Source: Paracoccus tegillarcae (GTDB taxonomy: Bacteria; Pseudomonadota; Alphaproteobacteria; Rhodobacterales; Rhodobacteraceae). From it: 64,000 nt of DNA. Below, one piece after another: positions 38,548 through 47,029 of the stretch (positions are counted from its first letter, which is position 1; every line of letters begins with the position of its first letter). The DNA is taken from contig NZ_CP025408.1 of NCBI RefSeq assembly GCF_002847305.1, positions 248,001 to 312,000 of the forward strand, given 5' to 3'. A program made the translations under genes and the position numbers. The notes beneath the pieces were generated by a model, which made no database searches, had not been told where the DNA came from, and saw nothing but the letters and a program-made list of their open reading frames with translations.

Positions 38548-39480
38548 TCAAAAGGCCACCTTGTCTGCACCCTTCAGCGACAGGATCTCTCGCGCCTCAT
38601 CCGGGCTTGCCACCTCCAGTCCCAGCCCCTCGATGATCTGACGGGCCAACCGCACCTGCTGGGCGTTGCTTTCGGCCAACTTGCCCGGTCCAGCCCAGAG
38701 CGAGTCCTCCAAACCCACGCGCACATGCCCGCCCATGGCGGCCGACATGGCGGCGATGGGCATCTGGTTCTTGCCAGCGCCAAGCACCGACCAGCGATAC
38801 TGATCGCCAAACAGTCGATCCGCGGTGCGCCGCATATGCATGACATCCTCGGGATGGGCGCCGATCCCGCCCATCAGGCCGAACACGGTCTGGATGAACA
38901 ATGGCCCCTTGACCAGTCCGGCATCAAAGAAGTGTTTCAGATTATAGAGATGCGAGCTGTCATAGCATTCGAATTCGAACCGCGTACCATTGGCGCGGAG
39001 CGTCGTCAGAATATGCTCGACATCGCCAAAGGTGTTGCGAAAGACGATATCCTTGTTGCCCAGATAGTCACGCTCCCATTGGTGCTGCAATTGCGCGTCG
39101 AACCGGCCCAGCATCGGGAACAGTCCGAAATTCATCGTGCCCATGTTCAGCGATGCCACCTCGGGTTTCCAGGTGGCGGCGGGTCGGATGCGTTGCTCGA
39201 TGGTCATGGTCGGCGCGCCGCCGGTGGTGATGTTCACGACGCAATCGCTGCGCTGCTTGATCACCTGCAGAAAGGGTTTGAAGGCCTCGGGCGTCTGGTC
39301 GGGTCGACCGTCCTTGGGGTCGCGGGCATGCAGATGGATGATCGCCGCGCCAGCCTCGGCTGCGCCTATGGCTGCATCGGCAATCTGGTCGGCGGTCACC
39401 GGCAGATGCGGCGACATCGACGGTGTGTGGATCGCACCCGTCACGGCACAGGTAATGATGGTCTTGCGTGTGCTGGCCAT
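38548..39480 (-). CDS. Beta-keto acid cleavage enzyme (BKACE, DUF849)
   Basis: The 310-residue TIM-barrel Zn enzyme opens with TIITCAVTGAIHTPSMSPHL. It has the metal-binding HLHARDPKDGRP, the SLNMGTMNFGLFP strand and the substrate region RWSVLGAGKNQMPIAAMSAA and VRVGLEDSLW. BKACEs condense a beta-keto acid with acetyl-CoA to give acetoacetate and a new CoA ester; known substrates include 3-keto-5-aminohexanoate and dehydrocarnitine. The adjoining dehydrogenase could supply the keto acid by oxidising a 3-hydroxy acid such as carnitine. The exact substrate is not known. Confidence 0.9.
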   Translation of the reverse strand: MASTRKTIITCAVTGAIHTPSMSPHLPVTADQIADAAIGAAEAGAAIIHLHARDPKDGRPDQTPEAFKPFLQVIKQRSDCVVNITTGGAPTMTIEQRIRPAATWKPEVASLNMGTMNFGLFPMLGRFDAQLQHQWERDYLGNKDIVFRNTFGDVEHILTTLRANGTRFEFECYDSSHLYNLKHFFDAGLVKGPLFIQTVFGLMGGIGAHPEDVMHMRRTADRLFGDQYRWSVLGAGKNQMPIAAMSAAMGGHVRVGLEDSLWAGPGKLAESNAQQVRLARQIIEGLGLEVASPDEAREILSLKGADKVAF

Positions 39481-39482
39481 AT

Positions 39483-40403
39483 CTACAGTCCTTTCGTGGT
39501 GGCAGCGTCGCGGCTGCGCAGATAACGGTCCAGCGCCGCCAGTTCACCGTCGCGCCACGCACTGAGGGCCGCGACCTGATCGGGCGGCGGAAAGGCGGCG
39601 GCAATCTTGTCCCCGGCCGCTTTCGTGAACGCCTCGCCCCGCGCGCTGTCATCGGTCAGGCCCGACAGCATGGGGCCATAGCGGTCGATATAGTCGCCCA
39701 CCCCGGCCGGCGCGTTCAGATAAATCGTGGCCAGCGGCCCCAGAAACGACCACCGCCGCGCCAGCCCGTGGCGGATGGTGTCATCCAGCCCCTCGACGCT
39801 GACAATGCCCTGATCGACCAGCGATAGCGCCTCGGCCAGCAGCACCGCCTGCAAGCGGTTGAGCACAAATCCATCGACCTCGCGCGTCAGTCGGACTGGC
39901 ACCTGCGCCACATCACGCATCAGTTGCTCGGCCCGGTCCATCACGGTCGGATCGGTATCGGGTGAGGGGCACAGTTCGACAACCGGCACCACATGGGGCG
40001 GGTTCACCGGATGGGCGACCAGAATGCGCCCGCGCCCGACCAGCCCTGCCGCAAAACGCGAGGCGGTCAGGGCGGAACTGGAAGAGGCAAGGATGGTGTC
40101 GCGCGCCGCCAGACTGTCCATCTCGGCGAACAGCGCCTGCTTGGCGTCCAGCCGTTCGGGGCCGTTTTCCTGCGCATAATCTGCAGATTGCAACGCGTCG
40201 GCCAGCGTTTCGCAGACGGTGACGCGCTCAACGGCCTCGGGCGGCATATCGCCCGCAGCCAGCGTCTGTGCGATGGCATCGGGCAAGGCGGCGCGCACTG
40301 CGGCGTCAGGGTCCCAGGCCCGGACCTGCAGTCCCGCGCGGGCAAAGACGACAGCCCATGACCGGCCGATCAGTCCGGCCCCGATGATGGCGATGGTTGT
40401 CAT
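39483..40403 (-). CDS. 3-hydroxyacyl-CoA dehydrogenase-family oxidoreductase (possible 3-hydroxy acid/carnitine dehydrogenase)
   Basis: The 306-residue protein has an NAD-binding Rossmann fold (TTIAIIGAGLIGRSWAVVFA), SSSALTASRFAAG, the catalytic His region ILVAHPVNPPHVVPVVEL and C-terminal helices (VDGFVLNRLQAVLLAEALSL). The family covers hydroxybutyryl-CoA, L-gulonate and L-carnitine dehydrogenases. It sits two bases upstream of the BKACE gene, so the pair probably oxidises a 3-hydroxy acid and cleaves the keto product. That pairing is known in L-carnitine degradation, but this protein has not been tested. Confidence 0.85.
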   Translation of the reverse strand: MTTIAIIGAGLIGRSWAVVFARAGLQVRAWDPDAAVRAALPDAIAQTLAAGDMPPEAVERVTVCETLADALQSADYAQENGPERLDAKQALFAEMDSLAARDTILASSSSALTASRFAAGLVGRGRILVAHPVNPPHVVPVVELCPSPDTDPTVMDRAEQLMRDVAQVPVRLTREVDGFVLNRLQAVLLAEALSLVDQGIVSVEGLDDTIRHGLARRWSFLGPLATIYLNAPAGVGDYIDRYGPMLSGLTDDSARGEAFTKAAGDKIAAAFPPPDQVAALSAWRDGELAALDRYLRSRDAATTKGL

Positions 40404-40504
40404 GGTCCCCCCGTGGCGCGGTTGCTGGCCTCATCGAACACCCGTCCGCATTCCGGCGCAAGTGCCCGTTCCCCGAAACCGCGCCCGCCGACGCGCATGA
40501 AAAA

Positions 40505-40531
40505 GGGGGCCGCCCGGATATGGCGGCCCCC
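40505..40531 (-). terminator. Rho-independent terminator after tctA
   Basis: A perfect 10-bp GC stem (GGGGGCCGCC / GGCGGCCCCC, 7-base loop) is followed on the minus strand by TTTTTC. It ends the TTT transporter transcript 26 bases after tctA and separates it from the dehydrogenase-BKACE pair. Confidence 0.88.
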
Positions 40532-40556
40532 TGTCTGCGATCCGGCGGTGCCGGGA

Positions 40557-42095
40557 TCAATCGATGATCGCGCCCTGTTCGTCCTCGCGTTTGTGCATCG
40601 AGGCCTTGACGCGCCGACCGATGATAACGGGCAGCAGAAAGCCAATGATGGCGATGGTCCACAGCGTGAGGGCCAGCGGGCTGCTGAACAGCGTCCACCA
40701 GTTGCCATTGTCGATCTCGACCGCGCGCCGCAGGTTGTTCTCCATCGTGTTGCCCAACAGCGTGCCAAGGATCACCGGCACCAGCGGCACATCCAGCTTG
40801 CGCAGAACCCAACCCATGACGCCAAAGCCGATCATCACCAGCAGATCAAAGCTGGAACCGGAAATGCCGTAGATACCGACAAAACTGACCATCGCCACAA
40901 TCGGCATCAGGATGCGCGAGGGAACCATCAGCAGGCGGGTGAACAGACCGACCATCGGGATGTTCATGGCCAGCAGCATGAAGTTGGCGATGAACAGCGC
41001 CGCGATCAGGCCCCAGACGACATCGGGATTGTTGGCAAAGAGCAGCGGGCCCGGCGTGATGTTCAGTGACAGCAGCACCGCCAGCAGAACCGCCGTCGTG
41101 CCCGAGCCCGGAACGCCAAGGGCCAGCATCGGCACCAGGGCACCACCGGCGGCGGCGTTGTTGCCGGCCTCGGGGGCGGCGACGCCACGCGGATCGCCCT
41201 TGCCAAAGGTGCCCTCTTTGTCGACCAGGCGCTTTTCCATCGAATAAGAGATGAAAGAGCCAAGCGAGGCCCCCGCACCGGGCAGCACACCCGCCAGAAA
41301 GCCCAGAAACGAGGTCCGCAGCATCGTCGGCGTGCATTGCTTGATCATCGACAACGGCGGCGTCAGCCGGCCGATCTTGAGCTTTTTGGCCGTTGCCTCC
41401 GAACCGCCGCGGTGGTGTTCCAGAAAGATGAACACCTCCGACAGCGCGAACAACCCGACGATGGCGACAAGGAAATCCAGACCGTCATAAAGGTGCACCT
41501 CGCCAAAGGTGAAACGCGGCACGCCGGTCTGGGTATCGACCCCGATGGTCGCCAGCCCAAGGCCAAGCGCCGCCGCAAAGGCCGATTTCGCCTGATTGGT
41601 CGAGCTGACCCCGCCGAGTGTCATGAAGGCCAGCGCGAAGAGGGCGAAATATTCAGCCGGTCCGAACAGCAGCGCAATCTTGACCAGTTGCGGCGCCAGC
41701 AGGATCAGCCCCCAGGTGGCCAGGAAAGCGCCCACGAATGAGGCGATGCCAGACAGCGACAGTGCCTCGCCCGCCATGCCCTTCTGTGCCATCGGATAGC
41801 CGTCCAGACAGGTCATCATCGCGGGCTCGTCACCCGGAATATTCAGCAGAATGGATGATATCCGCCCGCCATACATGGCCCCGTAATAGACCGAGGTCAG
41901 CAGGATCAGCGCCGGCGTTGCCGCCAGACCCATGGTAAAGGCCAGCGGGATCAGGATGGCCACGCCATTGGACGGACCAAGGCCCGGCAGCGCGCCCATG
42001 ATGGTTCCCAGAAAGCAGCCCAGCAACGCAAGGCCGAGGTTCTGCCAGGTCAGCGCGATGGCAAAGCCGTCGCCCAGTGATGAAAGAGTTTCCAT
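40557..42095 (-). CDS. tctA: Tripartite tricarboxylate transporter large membrane subunit TctA
   Basis: The 512-residue protein has about 11-12 hydrophobic segments. It carries the conserved TctA stretches FLGTIMGALPGLGPSNGVAI, GGRISSILLNIPGDEPAMMT and GFLAGVLPGAGASLGSFISY. It forms the secondary-transport channel with TctB, using substrate delivered by TctC. It starts nine bases after tctB. The C-terminus ends in a charged cytoplasmic tail. Confidence 0.95.
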   Translation of the reverse strand: METLSSLGDGFAIALTWQNLGLALLGCFLGTIMGALPGLGPSNGVAILIPLAFTMGLAATPALILLTSVYYGAMYGGRISSILLNIPGDEPAMMTCLDGYPMAQKGMAGEALSLSGIASFVGAFLATWGLILLAPQLVKIALLFGPAEYFALFALAFMTLGGVSSTNQAKSAFAAALGLGLATIGVDTQTGVPRFTFGEVHLYDGLDFLVAIVGLFALSEVFIFLEHHRGGSEATAKKLKIGRLTPPLSMIKQCTPTMLRTSFLGFLAGVLPGAGASLGSFISYSMEKRLVDKEGTFGKGDPRGVAAPEAGNNAAAGGALVPMLALGVPGSGTTAVLLAVLLSLNITPGPLLFANNPDVVWGLIAALFIANFMLLAMNIPMVGLFTRLLMVPSRILMPIVAMVSFVGIYGISGSSFDLLVMIGFGVMGWVLRKLDVPLVPVILGTLLGNTMENNLRRAVEIDNGNWWTLFSSPLALTLWTIAIIGFLLPVIIGRRVKASMHKREDEQGAIID

Positions 42096-42104
42096 GATCG
42101 CACC

Positions 42105-42536
42105 CTAAAAGCCCAACGGGCCGCGGGCCAGCGACAGCCCCAGCACAAGATGGAAAATGACATAGATGCCGACCGAGGTTCCGACGCCGACCAGCACCGC
42201 CTCGAGCGGGCGCGACCCCAGACGCCAGGCCAGATAACCCGCCGCAAAGGCCGTCGAGATGACAAAGCCCACCACCGGCAGCAGCTCGGCGTAAAGGACC
42301 ATCACCAGAACCGCGGCCGCGATTTCGGCCAGACGGCCAAGCGGCGGCCAGACCGGTTCGGGGTCGGGGCGCAGGGCGATCACCGCCGAGGACACGCCAA
42401 GAACGGTCGCAATGATCAGGGGAAAGGCCTTCGGGCCCACCACATCAGACAGGAAGCTTTCCTCGATGGCGAACGCGGCCATCACAAATCCGATTGCGAG
42501 CAGGATCCCGAACAGGCCAAATATGCGGTCAGTCAT
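42105..42536 (-). CDS. tctB: Tripartite tricarboxylate transporter small membrane subunit TctB
   Basis: The 143-residue protein has four hydrophobic segments and the usual TctB outline (IFGLFGILLAIGFVMAAFAI; VVGPKAFPLIIATVLG; AAAVLVMVLYAELLPVVGFV). GAAGGA lies seven bases before ATG 42536. It probably couples TctA to TctC. It is located between tctC and tctA, as usual. Confidence 0.9.
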   Translation of the reverse strand: MTDRIFGLFGILLAIGFVMAAFAIEESFLSDVVGPKAFPLIIATVLGVSSAVIALRPDPEPVWPPLGRLAEIAAAVLVMVLYAELLPVVGFVISTAFAAGYLAWRLGSRPLEAVLVGVGTSVGIYVIFHLVLGLSLARGPLGF

Positions 42537-42632
42537 GACACATTCCTTCGACATGTTGATGAATGAAGATCAGGGCCGCCACATGGGCGGCCACTGAGGG
42601 GTGCCGGACCTGCGCCCGACACCTGTTGGGCA

Positions 42633-43622
42633 TTACTTGATGATGCCGATCTCGCGAGAGATGTCCTGGATCTGGGTCACGGAATCCGCAACGAATTGCT
42701 GGAATTCCTCGCCTTGCAGGTCAAGCGGCGCGATGCCGTTGACTGCCATGACCTCTTTCCACTCATCCGAGGCGTAAAGCTCGGCGATCTTGGCGACCCA
42801 GGCATCATAGGCTTCGTCCGACATGCCGCCGGGCCCGTAAAAGCCGCGCCAGTTCGCACCGACTGCCTCGACGCCCTGCTCGCGTGCCGTGGGGAATTCG
42901 GCGAATTCACCCTCAAGGCGCTCGGGCGCAAGAACGGCGACCACCCGGATATCACCCGATTCGACAAAGCCCTTGGCTTCCGAGATGTCACCGGTAAAGG
43001 CCTGGACCGAACCCGCCAGGAGCTGGGTCACAGCCTCGCCACCACCATCAAAGGCGATGTATTTGACCGTGCGCACGTCCTCGATGCCATAGGCATTGGC
43101 CGCGATCAGCACCTTGAGGTGATCCCAGCCACCCACAGCCGAACCGCCGGCAACCGACACGCTGGTCGGGTCGCTCTTGATCTGATCCAGCAACTCGGGC
43201 AGCGTCTGCACTTCGCTGTCGGCCGCAACCGCGATCACGCCGTAATCGGCGCCGATCGAGGCAATCCAGCGGACCTGGTCCATCGTGTTGCCCGGAAATG
43301 CGCCCTGCGCCAGACGGGTCGATGTGGCTGACGATGCGGCCACGATCAGATCGTTGGAATCATTGCGTTTGTTGACCACCTCGGCATAGGCCACGCCACC
43401 GCCGCCACCGGCGAGGTTGACGACCTGCATGGTCTTGTCGATCAGCCCCAGATCCTGCAACGACTTGCCCACCTGACGGCAGGTAAAGTCCCAGCCACCG
43501 CCGGGATTGGCCGGGGCGATGCATTCGGGGTTCTCGACCGAGTAATCCTGTGCGCTGGCGCCAAAGGCCGAAGCACCCAGAATGGCAACCGCGATCAGGC
43601 TGCGTGTTTTGGTAAAGATCAT
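42633..43622 (-). CDS. tctC: Tripartite tricarboxylate transporter periplasmic binding protein TctC
   Basis: The 329-residue protein has a signal peptide (IFTKTRSLIAVAILGASAFG, cleavage ASA-Q). It has the BugT/TctC fold with CIAPANPGGGWDFTCRQVGK, VNLAGGGGGVAYAEVVNK and VAGGSAVGGWDHLKVLIAAN; the last two loops bind the carboxylate of the ligand. AGGAGGAAACAG precedes ATG 43622. It is divergent from tctD, with 178 bases between the starts. Confidence 0.93.
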   Translation of the reverse strand: MIFTKTRSLIAVAILGASAFGASAQDYSVENPECIAPANPGGGWDFTCRQVGKSLQDLGLIDKTMQVVNLAGGGGGVAYAEVVNKRNDSNDLIVAASSATSTRLAQGAFPGNTMDQVRWIASIGADYGVIAVAADSEVQTLPELLDQIKSDPTSVSVAGGSAVGGWDHLKVLIAANAYGIEDVRTVKYIAFDGGGEAVTQLLAGSVQAFTGDISEAKGFVESGDIRVVAVLAPERLEGEFAEFPTAREQGVEAVGANWRGFYGPGGMSDEAYDAWVAKIAELYASDEWKEVMAVNGIAPLDLQGEEFQQFVADSVTQIQDISREIGIIK

Positions 43623-43749
43623 CTGTTTCCTCCTCATCATCGGCAAGGCGCGTTTGTTCCCTGGCCATGCCGCTATTGGGCCCCCACTGTCAGGCGACGC
43701 CATGCGCCGTCCCTTGTTGCGAGCTGTAAAAAAGGCATAACGGGTAATC

Positions 43750-43780
43750 CTGTCACGAAACTGTCCCACCTGTCCGTGAC
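43750..43780. promoter_or_regulatory. Candidate TctD operator between tctC and tctD
   Basis: CTGTC occurs at 43750, 43761 and 43770 (spacings 11 and 9), framed by inverted arms GTCACG (43752-43757) and CGTGAC (43775-43780). Helically phased direct repeats are typical of OmpR-type regulators. The site lies 20-50 bases before tctD and could control both directions. Confidence 0.45.
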
Positions 43781-43800
43781 CAAAAAAGGAGCATGCGGTC

Positions 43801-44472
43801 ATGCGCGTCCTGATCGTCGAAGATACCGTCGACCTGGCCGAGGCGGTGATCGCGAGACTGTCTCAGTCAGGCATGGTTTGCGATCATGCCGACCGGATCG
43901 ACGCGGCCGAGGATTTTCACGCGGTGCAGCGCTATGATGCCATCGTGCTGGACATCAACCTGCCCGATGGCTCGGGTCTGCAATTCCTGCGCAACATCCG
44001 CGCGGCGGGCGAACGCACACCGGTGCTGATGCTGACGGCGCTGGCCTCGGTCGATGATCGGGTCAAGGCGCTGGATCTGGGGGCCGACGATTATCTGGGC
44101 AAACCCTTCGATCAGCGCGAATTAGAGGCGCGGCTGAGGGCGCTGGTGCGGCGCGATGCCGATCAGAAAAGCGACCGTGTGGAACTGGGAAAGCTGTGTT
44201 TTTTCCCATCGGACCAAAGCGCCACGGTCGATGGCCGCCAGTTGAACCTGACCAGGCGAGAGGCCGCGCTGCTGGGCGTGCTGCTGCGTCATCAGGGGCA
44301 ATATCTCAACAAGACCTGGCTTTACGATTCGCTTTATGGCTTTGATGATGCCGATGTCGGCATCAACGCGATCGAGTTGTATATCGGGCGGCTGCGTAAA
44401 AAGTTGACCGGCAGTGGCGCCGCGATCGCAACCCAACGTGGCATCGGTTATCGGTTGGGGCTGGATGACTGA
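43801..44472 (+). CDS. tctD: OmpR-family response regulator TctD
   Basis: The 223-residue protein has an N-terminal receiver domain with the acidic pair at residues 7-8, phosphoacceptor Asp51 in AIVLDINLPDGSG, LMLTALASVDDRVKALDLGA and Lys in GKPFDQRELEAR. The C-terminal winged-helix Trans_reg_C domain includes GINAIELYIGRLRKKL. It controls the divergent TTT transporter genes by analogy with TctD of Salmonella. GGAG precedes ATG 43801. It overlaps tctE by eight bases. Confidence 0.93.
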   Translation: MRVLIVEDTVDLAEAVIARLSQSGMVCDHADRIDAAEDFHAVQRYDAIVLDINLPDGSGLQFLRNIRAAGERTPVLMLTALASVDDRVKALDLGADDYLGKPFDQRELEARLRALVRRDADQKSDRVELGKLCFFPSDQSATVDGRQLNLTRREAALLGVLLRHQGQYLNKTWLYDSLYGFDDADVGINAIELYIGRLRKKLTGSGAAIATQRGIGYRLGLDD

Positions 44473-45868
44473 ACGGGGGCGCCCACCGCTAAGCCTGGCT
44501 GGGCGTGTCCTGCGTGCCGTCTTGCTGATCCTCTTGGCGGGCGGGGTGATGGTGGCGGCGGCGACCTGGTTCAACGGTCGCCAAGCCGCGCGGCAGGCCT
44601 ATGACCGCATCCTTCTGGGCGCGGCCAGCGACATTGCCGAATCGATCACCATTCAGGACGGCGCGCCGATGGTCGATCTGCCGGTATCGGCCTTTCAGCT
44701 ACTGGCGCAGGCACCCGACGACCGTATCCTCTACAATGTCATCGGCCCGGGTGGCACATTCATCACCGGGTTCGATCAGTTGCCCGACACCGCCAAGCCA
44801 ACCGAGGGCACCGGCGTTCTGCCCGTCTTTTACGACGCGCTTTTGCAGGATGAACCGGCCCGCTTTATCCAGATCAAGCGCCGCTTTGCCGAGCGTGACT
44901 ATTCCGGCGACGTCGCCATCACCGTCGGGCAGACTTTGCGCGCGCGCAAGGCAATGGCGCTGAGCCTGATGTTCGATGCGCTGGTGCCCGCGCTGCTGTC
45001 CGGGCTGTTGTTGCTGGTCATGGCCTGGTTCGTCACCCGCTCGGCCCTGCGCCCGCTCGAGGCGCTGTCGGATGGGCTGGCTCTGCGCGATCCCAATGAT
45101 CTGACGCCGATGCCGACAGACGGCCTGCCGCGCGAATTGCAACTGATGCTGGGCGCGATGAACCGCTTCATGGGCCGGCTGGACCGACAGATCGCGGCGA
45201 TGCGCAACCTGATCTCTGACACCGCGCATCAGCTGCGCACCCCTGTGGCCGCGATCCGGGCGCAGGCGGAGGCCGTTGTCGAACAGCCCGAACAAAGCCT
45301 GCAGCGCCGCGAGTTGGACCGTCTGCTGGCCCGATCTCGGTCACTTGGCACGCTGCTGGATCAGCTGTTGTCTCGGGCGCTGGTAATCCATCGCACCGAC
45401 AGCGCCCCACGCCTGCCGCTGGATCTGCGCGAGGTGGCGCTGGATATCGTCGAGCGACGCGACCATGAATTGCTGTCCCCCGGCGCTGAGTTGCAACTGG
45501 TCATCGGCGAGCAGCCGGTGATGGTGCAGGCCGACAGCTTTTCCGTCACCGAGGCCGCGAAAAATCTGCTGAGCAACGCCCTGAAACATGGTCAGTCGCC
45601 GGTGCAGATCGGGGCCGAGCAGCACGGCGCGCATGCGATGCTGTGGGTCCAGGATGCCGGACCCGGACCCGCCCCACACCTTGTTCAGCGGCTTGGCGGG
45701 CGGTTCGAACGCAGTGCAACCTCGCCCGAGGACAGCGCCGGCCTGGGCCTGTCCATCGTCAAGGCGGTTGCCTCTGCGCTTGGCGGGCAACTGGATCTTG
45801 AACACCGCGACGACGGCTTTCGCATCCAGATGGTGCTGCCCGCCGCGACCGATGATGAGGGCACATGA
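44465..45868 (+). CDS. tctE: Sensor histidine kinase TctE
   Basis: The 467-residue kinase has membrane segments at about 16-35 and 167-190 enclosing a periplasmic sensor domain of about 130 residues. A HAMP-like linker (ALRPLEALSDGL) follows, then the H-box with His255 in SDTAHQLRTPVAAIRAQAEA, N-box AAKNLLSNALKHG and G-boxes VQDAGPGP and AGLGLSIVKA. It presumably senses the carboxylate or its binding protein and phosphorylates TctD. It overlaps the following binding-protein gene (ATGA). Confidence 0.93.
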   Translation: MTERGRPPLSLAGRVLRAVLLILLAGGVMVAAATWFNGRQAARQAYDRILLGAASDIAESITIQDGAPMVDLPVSAFQLLAQAPDDRILYNVIGPGGTFITGFDQLPDTAKPTEGTGVLPVFYDALLQDEPARFIQIKRRFAERDYSGDVAITVGQTLRARKAMALSLMFDALVPALLSGLLLLVMAWFVTRSALRPLEALSDGLALRDPNDLTPMPTDGLPRELQLMLGAMNRFMGRLDRQIAAMRNLISDTAHQLRTPVAAIRAQAEAVVEQPEQSLQRRELDRLLARSRSLGTLLDQLLSRALVIHRTDSAPRLPLDLREVALDIVERRDHELLSPGAELQLVIGEQPVMVQADSFSVTEAAKNLLSNALKHGQSPVQIGAEQHGAHAMLWVQDAGPGPAPHLVQRLGGRFERSATSPEDSAGLGLSIVKAVASALGGQLDLEHRDDGFRIQMVLPAATDDEGT

Positions 45869-46908
45869 ACCGGCTGTTGCAAATCACCCTGCTGGGCCTG
45901 GCCCTGCTGGTCGCGCACCCCGCGCTGGCACAAGAAGATGTGGCCACATTCGGCGATGGCCGGACGCAGATCAAACTGCATTCAACGACGGATATCGGCA
46001 TCGTCGCGCCGGTGATGCAGGATTTCGTCAGCGCCAACCCCGACCTGTCGATCCGCTATGAACAATGGGGATCGAACGATCTTTTTGCCAACAGCGGCGA
46101 CGCTTGTGAGGGCAGACGCGAACCAGCCGATGCGGTCTGGTCATCGGCGGTGCAGCAAATGGTCTGGTTGGTCAACGCCGCTTGCGCACATGCCTATCAC
46201 AGCAGCCTGACCACCGCCCTTCCGCCCGAACGACGCTGGCGCGACGAGGTCTGGGGCATCACCGAAGAGCCGGCCGTCATCATCTATAACAAGCGCGCCA
46301 TCAGCGGCGATGACGTGCCGCGCAGTCGCTTTGACCTGCTCGACATGATGCGCGCGCGGCCCGAATTTCTTGGCGGGCGGATCGCCACCTATGACATCGA
46401 CGAATCCGGTCTGGGCTATCTTTTCGCGCATATAGACAGCCTCGAGGCCACGAGTTTTGGTGCAATGATCGAAAGCTTTGCCCGCGTCGGTGCCGTCGCC
46501 ACCTGCTGCTCGAACGAAATCATCGACGCGGTTGCCGAGGGGCGATTTCTGCTGGCCTATAATGTGCTTGGCTCTTACGTCTCGCAGGAGTTGGACCCGG
46601 ATGTTGGCGTCGTCTTGCCCGAGGACTACACGCTGATCCTGTCGCGCGCCTACATGATCCCCAAAGGTGCGGCGCAGACAGCCGGTGCCGAGCGGCTGCT
46701 GGATTTTCTGCTGTCAGCCACCGCGCAAGAGGGCCTGTCGCGCGCCGGTTTGACGATGATAAGCGATCGTGAGCAGATCGGCCTTTTGCCAAGTGCGCGG
46801 CGGTTGATCGCGCTGTCGCCCGCGCTGTTGGTGGCGCTGGACCGGCACCGGCGCGCGGATCTGTTCACCTATTGGCAGGACGCCTTTGACAGCGACCGCG
46901 CTGACTGA
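45865..46908 (+). CDS. Extracellular solute-binding protein co-transcribed with tctDE
   Basis: The 347-residue protein has a signal peptide (NRLLQITLLGLALLVAHPAL, cleavage ALA-Q) and a Fe3+/spermidine-type ABC binding fold (LHSTTDIGIVAPVMQDFVSA; WGITEEPAVIIYNKRAISGD; AYMIPKGAAQTAGAERLLDF). No ABC permease or ATPase is nearby. Its start overlaps tctE, so it probably presents ligand to the TctE sensor domain instead of a transporter. Three Cys in the mature part (CATCC-type CC pair and an upstream Cys) are unusual for this fold. Confidence 0.85.
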   Translation: MNRLLQITLLGLALLVAHPALAQEDVATFGDGRTQIKLHSTTDIGIVAPVMQDFVSANPDLSIRYEQWGSNDLFANSGDACEGRREPADAVWSSAVQQMVWLVNAACAHAYHSSLTTALPPERRWRDEVWGITEEPAVIIYNKRAISGDDVPRSRFDLLDMMRARPEFLGGRIATYDIDESGLGYLFAHIDSLEATSFGAMIESFARVGAVATCCSNEIIDAVAEGRFLLAYNVLGSYVSQELDPDVGVVLPEDYTLILSRAYMIPKGAAQTAGAERLLDFLLSATAQEGLSRAGLTMISDREQIGLLPSARRLIALSPALLVALDRHRRADLFTYWQDAFDSDRAD

Positions 46909-46933
46909 GCGCGCCCTCCGACCTCGCCCTCTG

Positions 46934-46950
46934 AATGAAGCTCAGCTTCA
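46934..46950 (+). promoter_or_regulatory. LysR-type operator upstream of the split transketolase genes
   Basis: TGAAGCT-C-AGCTTCA (46936-46950) is a perfect 7-bp dyad, itself framed by TGAAT/ATTCA. The 14-mer AATGAAGCTCAGCT (46934-46947) recurs exactly on the opposite strand just upstream of the lysR gene (50662-50675). That strongly suggests a shared regulator site. Confidence 0.75.
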
Positions 46951-47029
46951 CTATTCATAAAGTCATGATGATTTTATGATCGCCACCCAGCAGGCATGTT
47001 GCGCCCCAGCAAGACCCAAGGAGGAGCAC

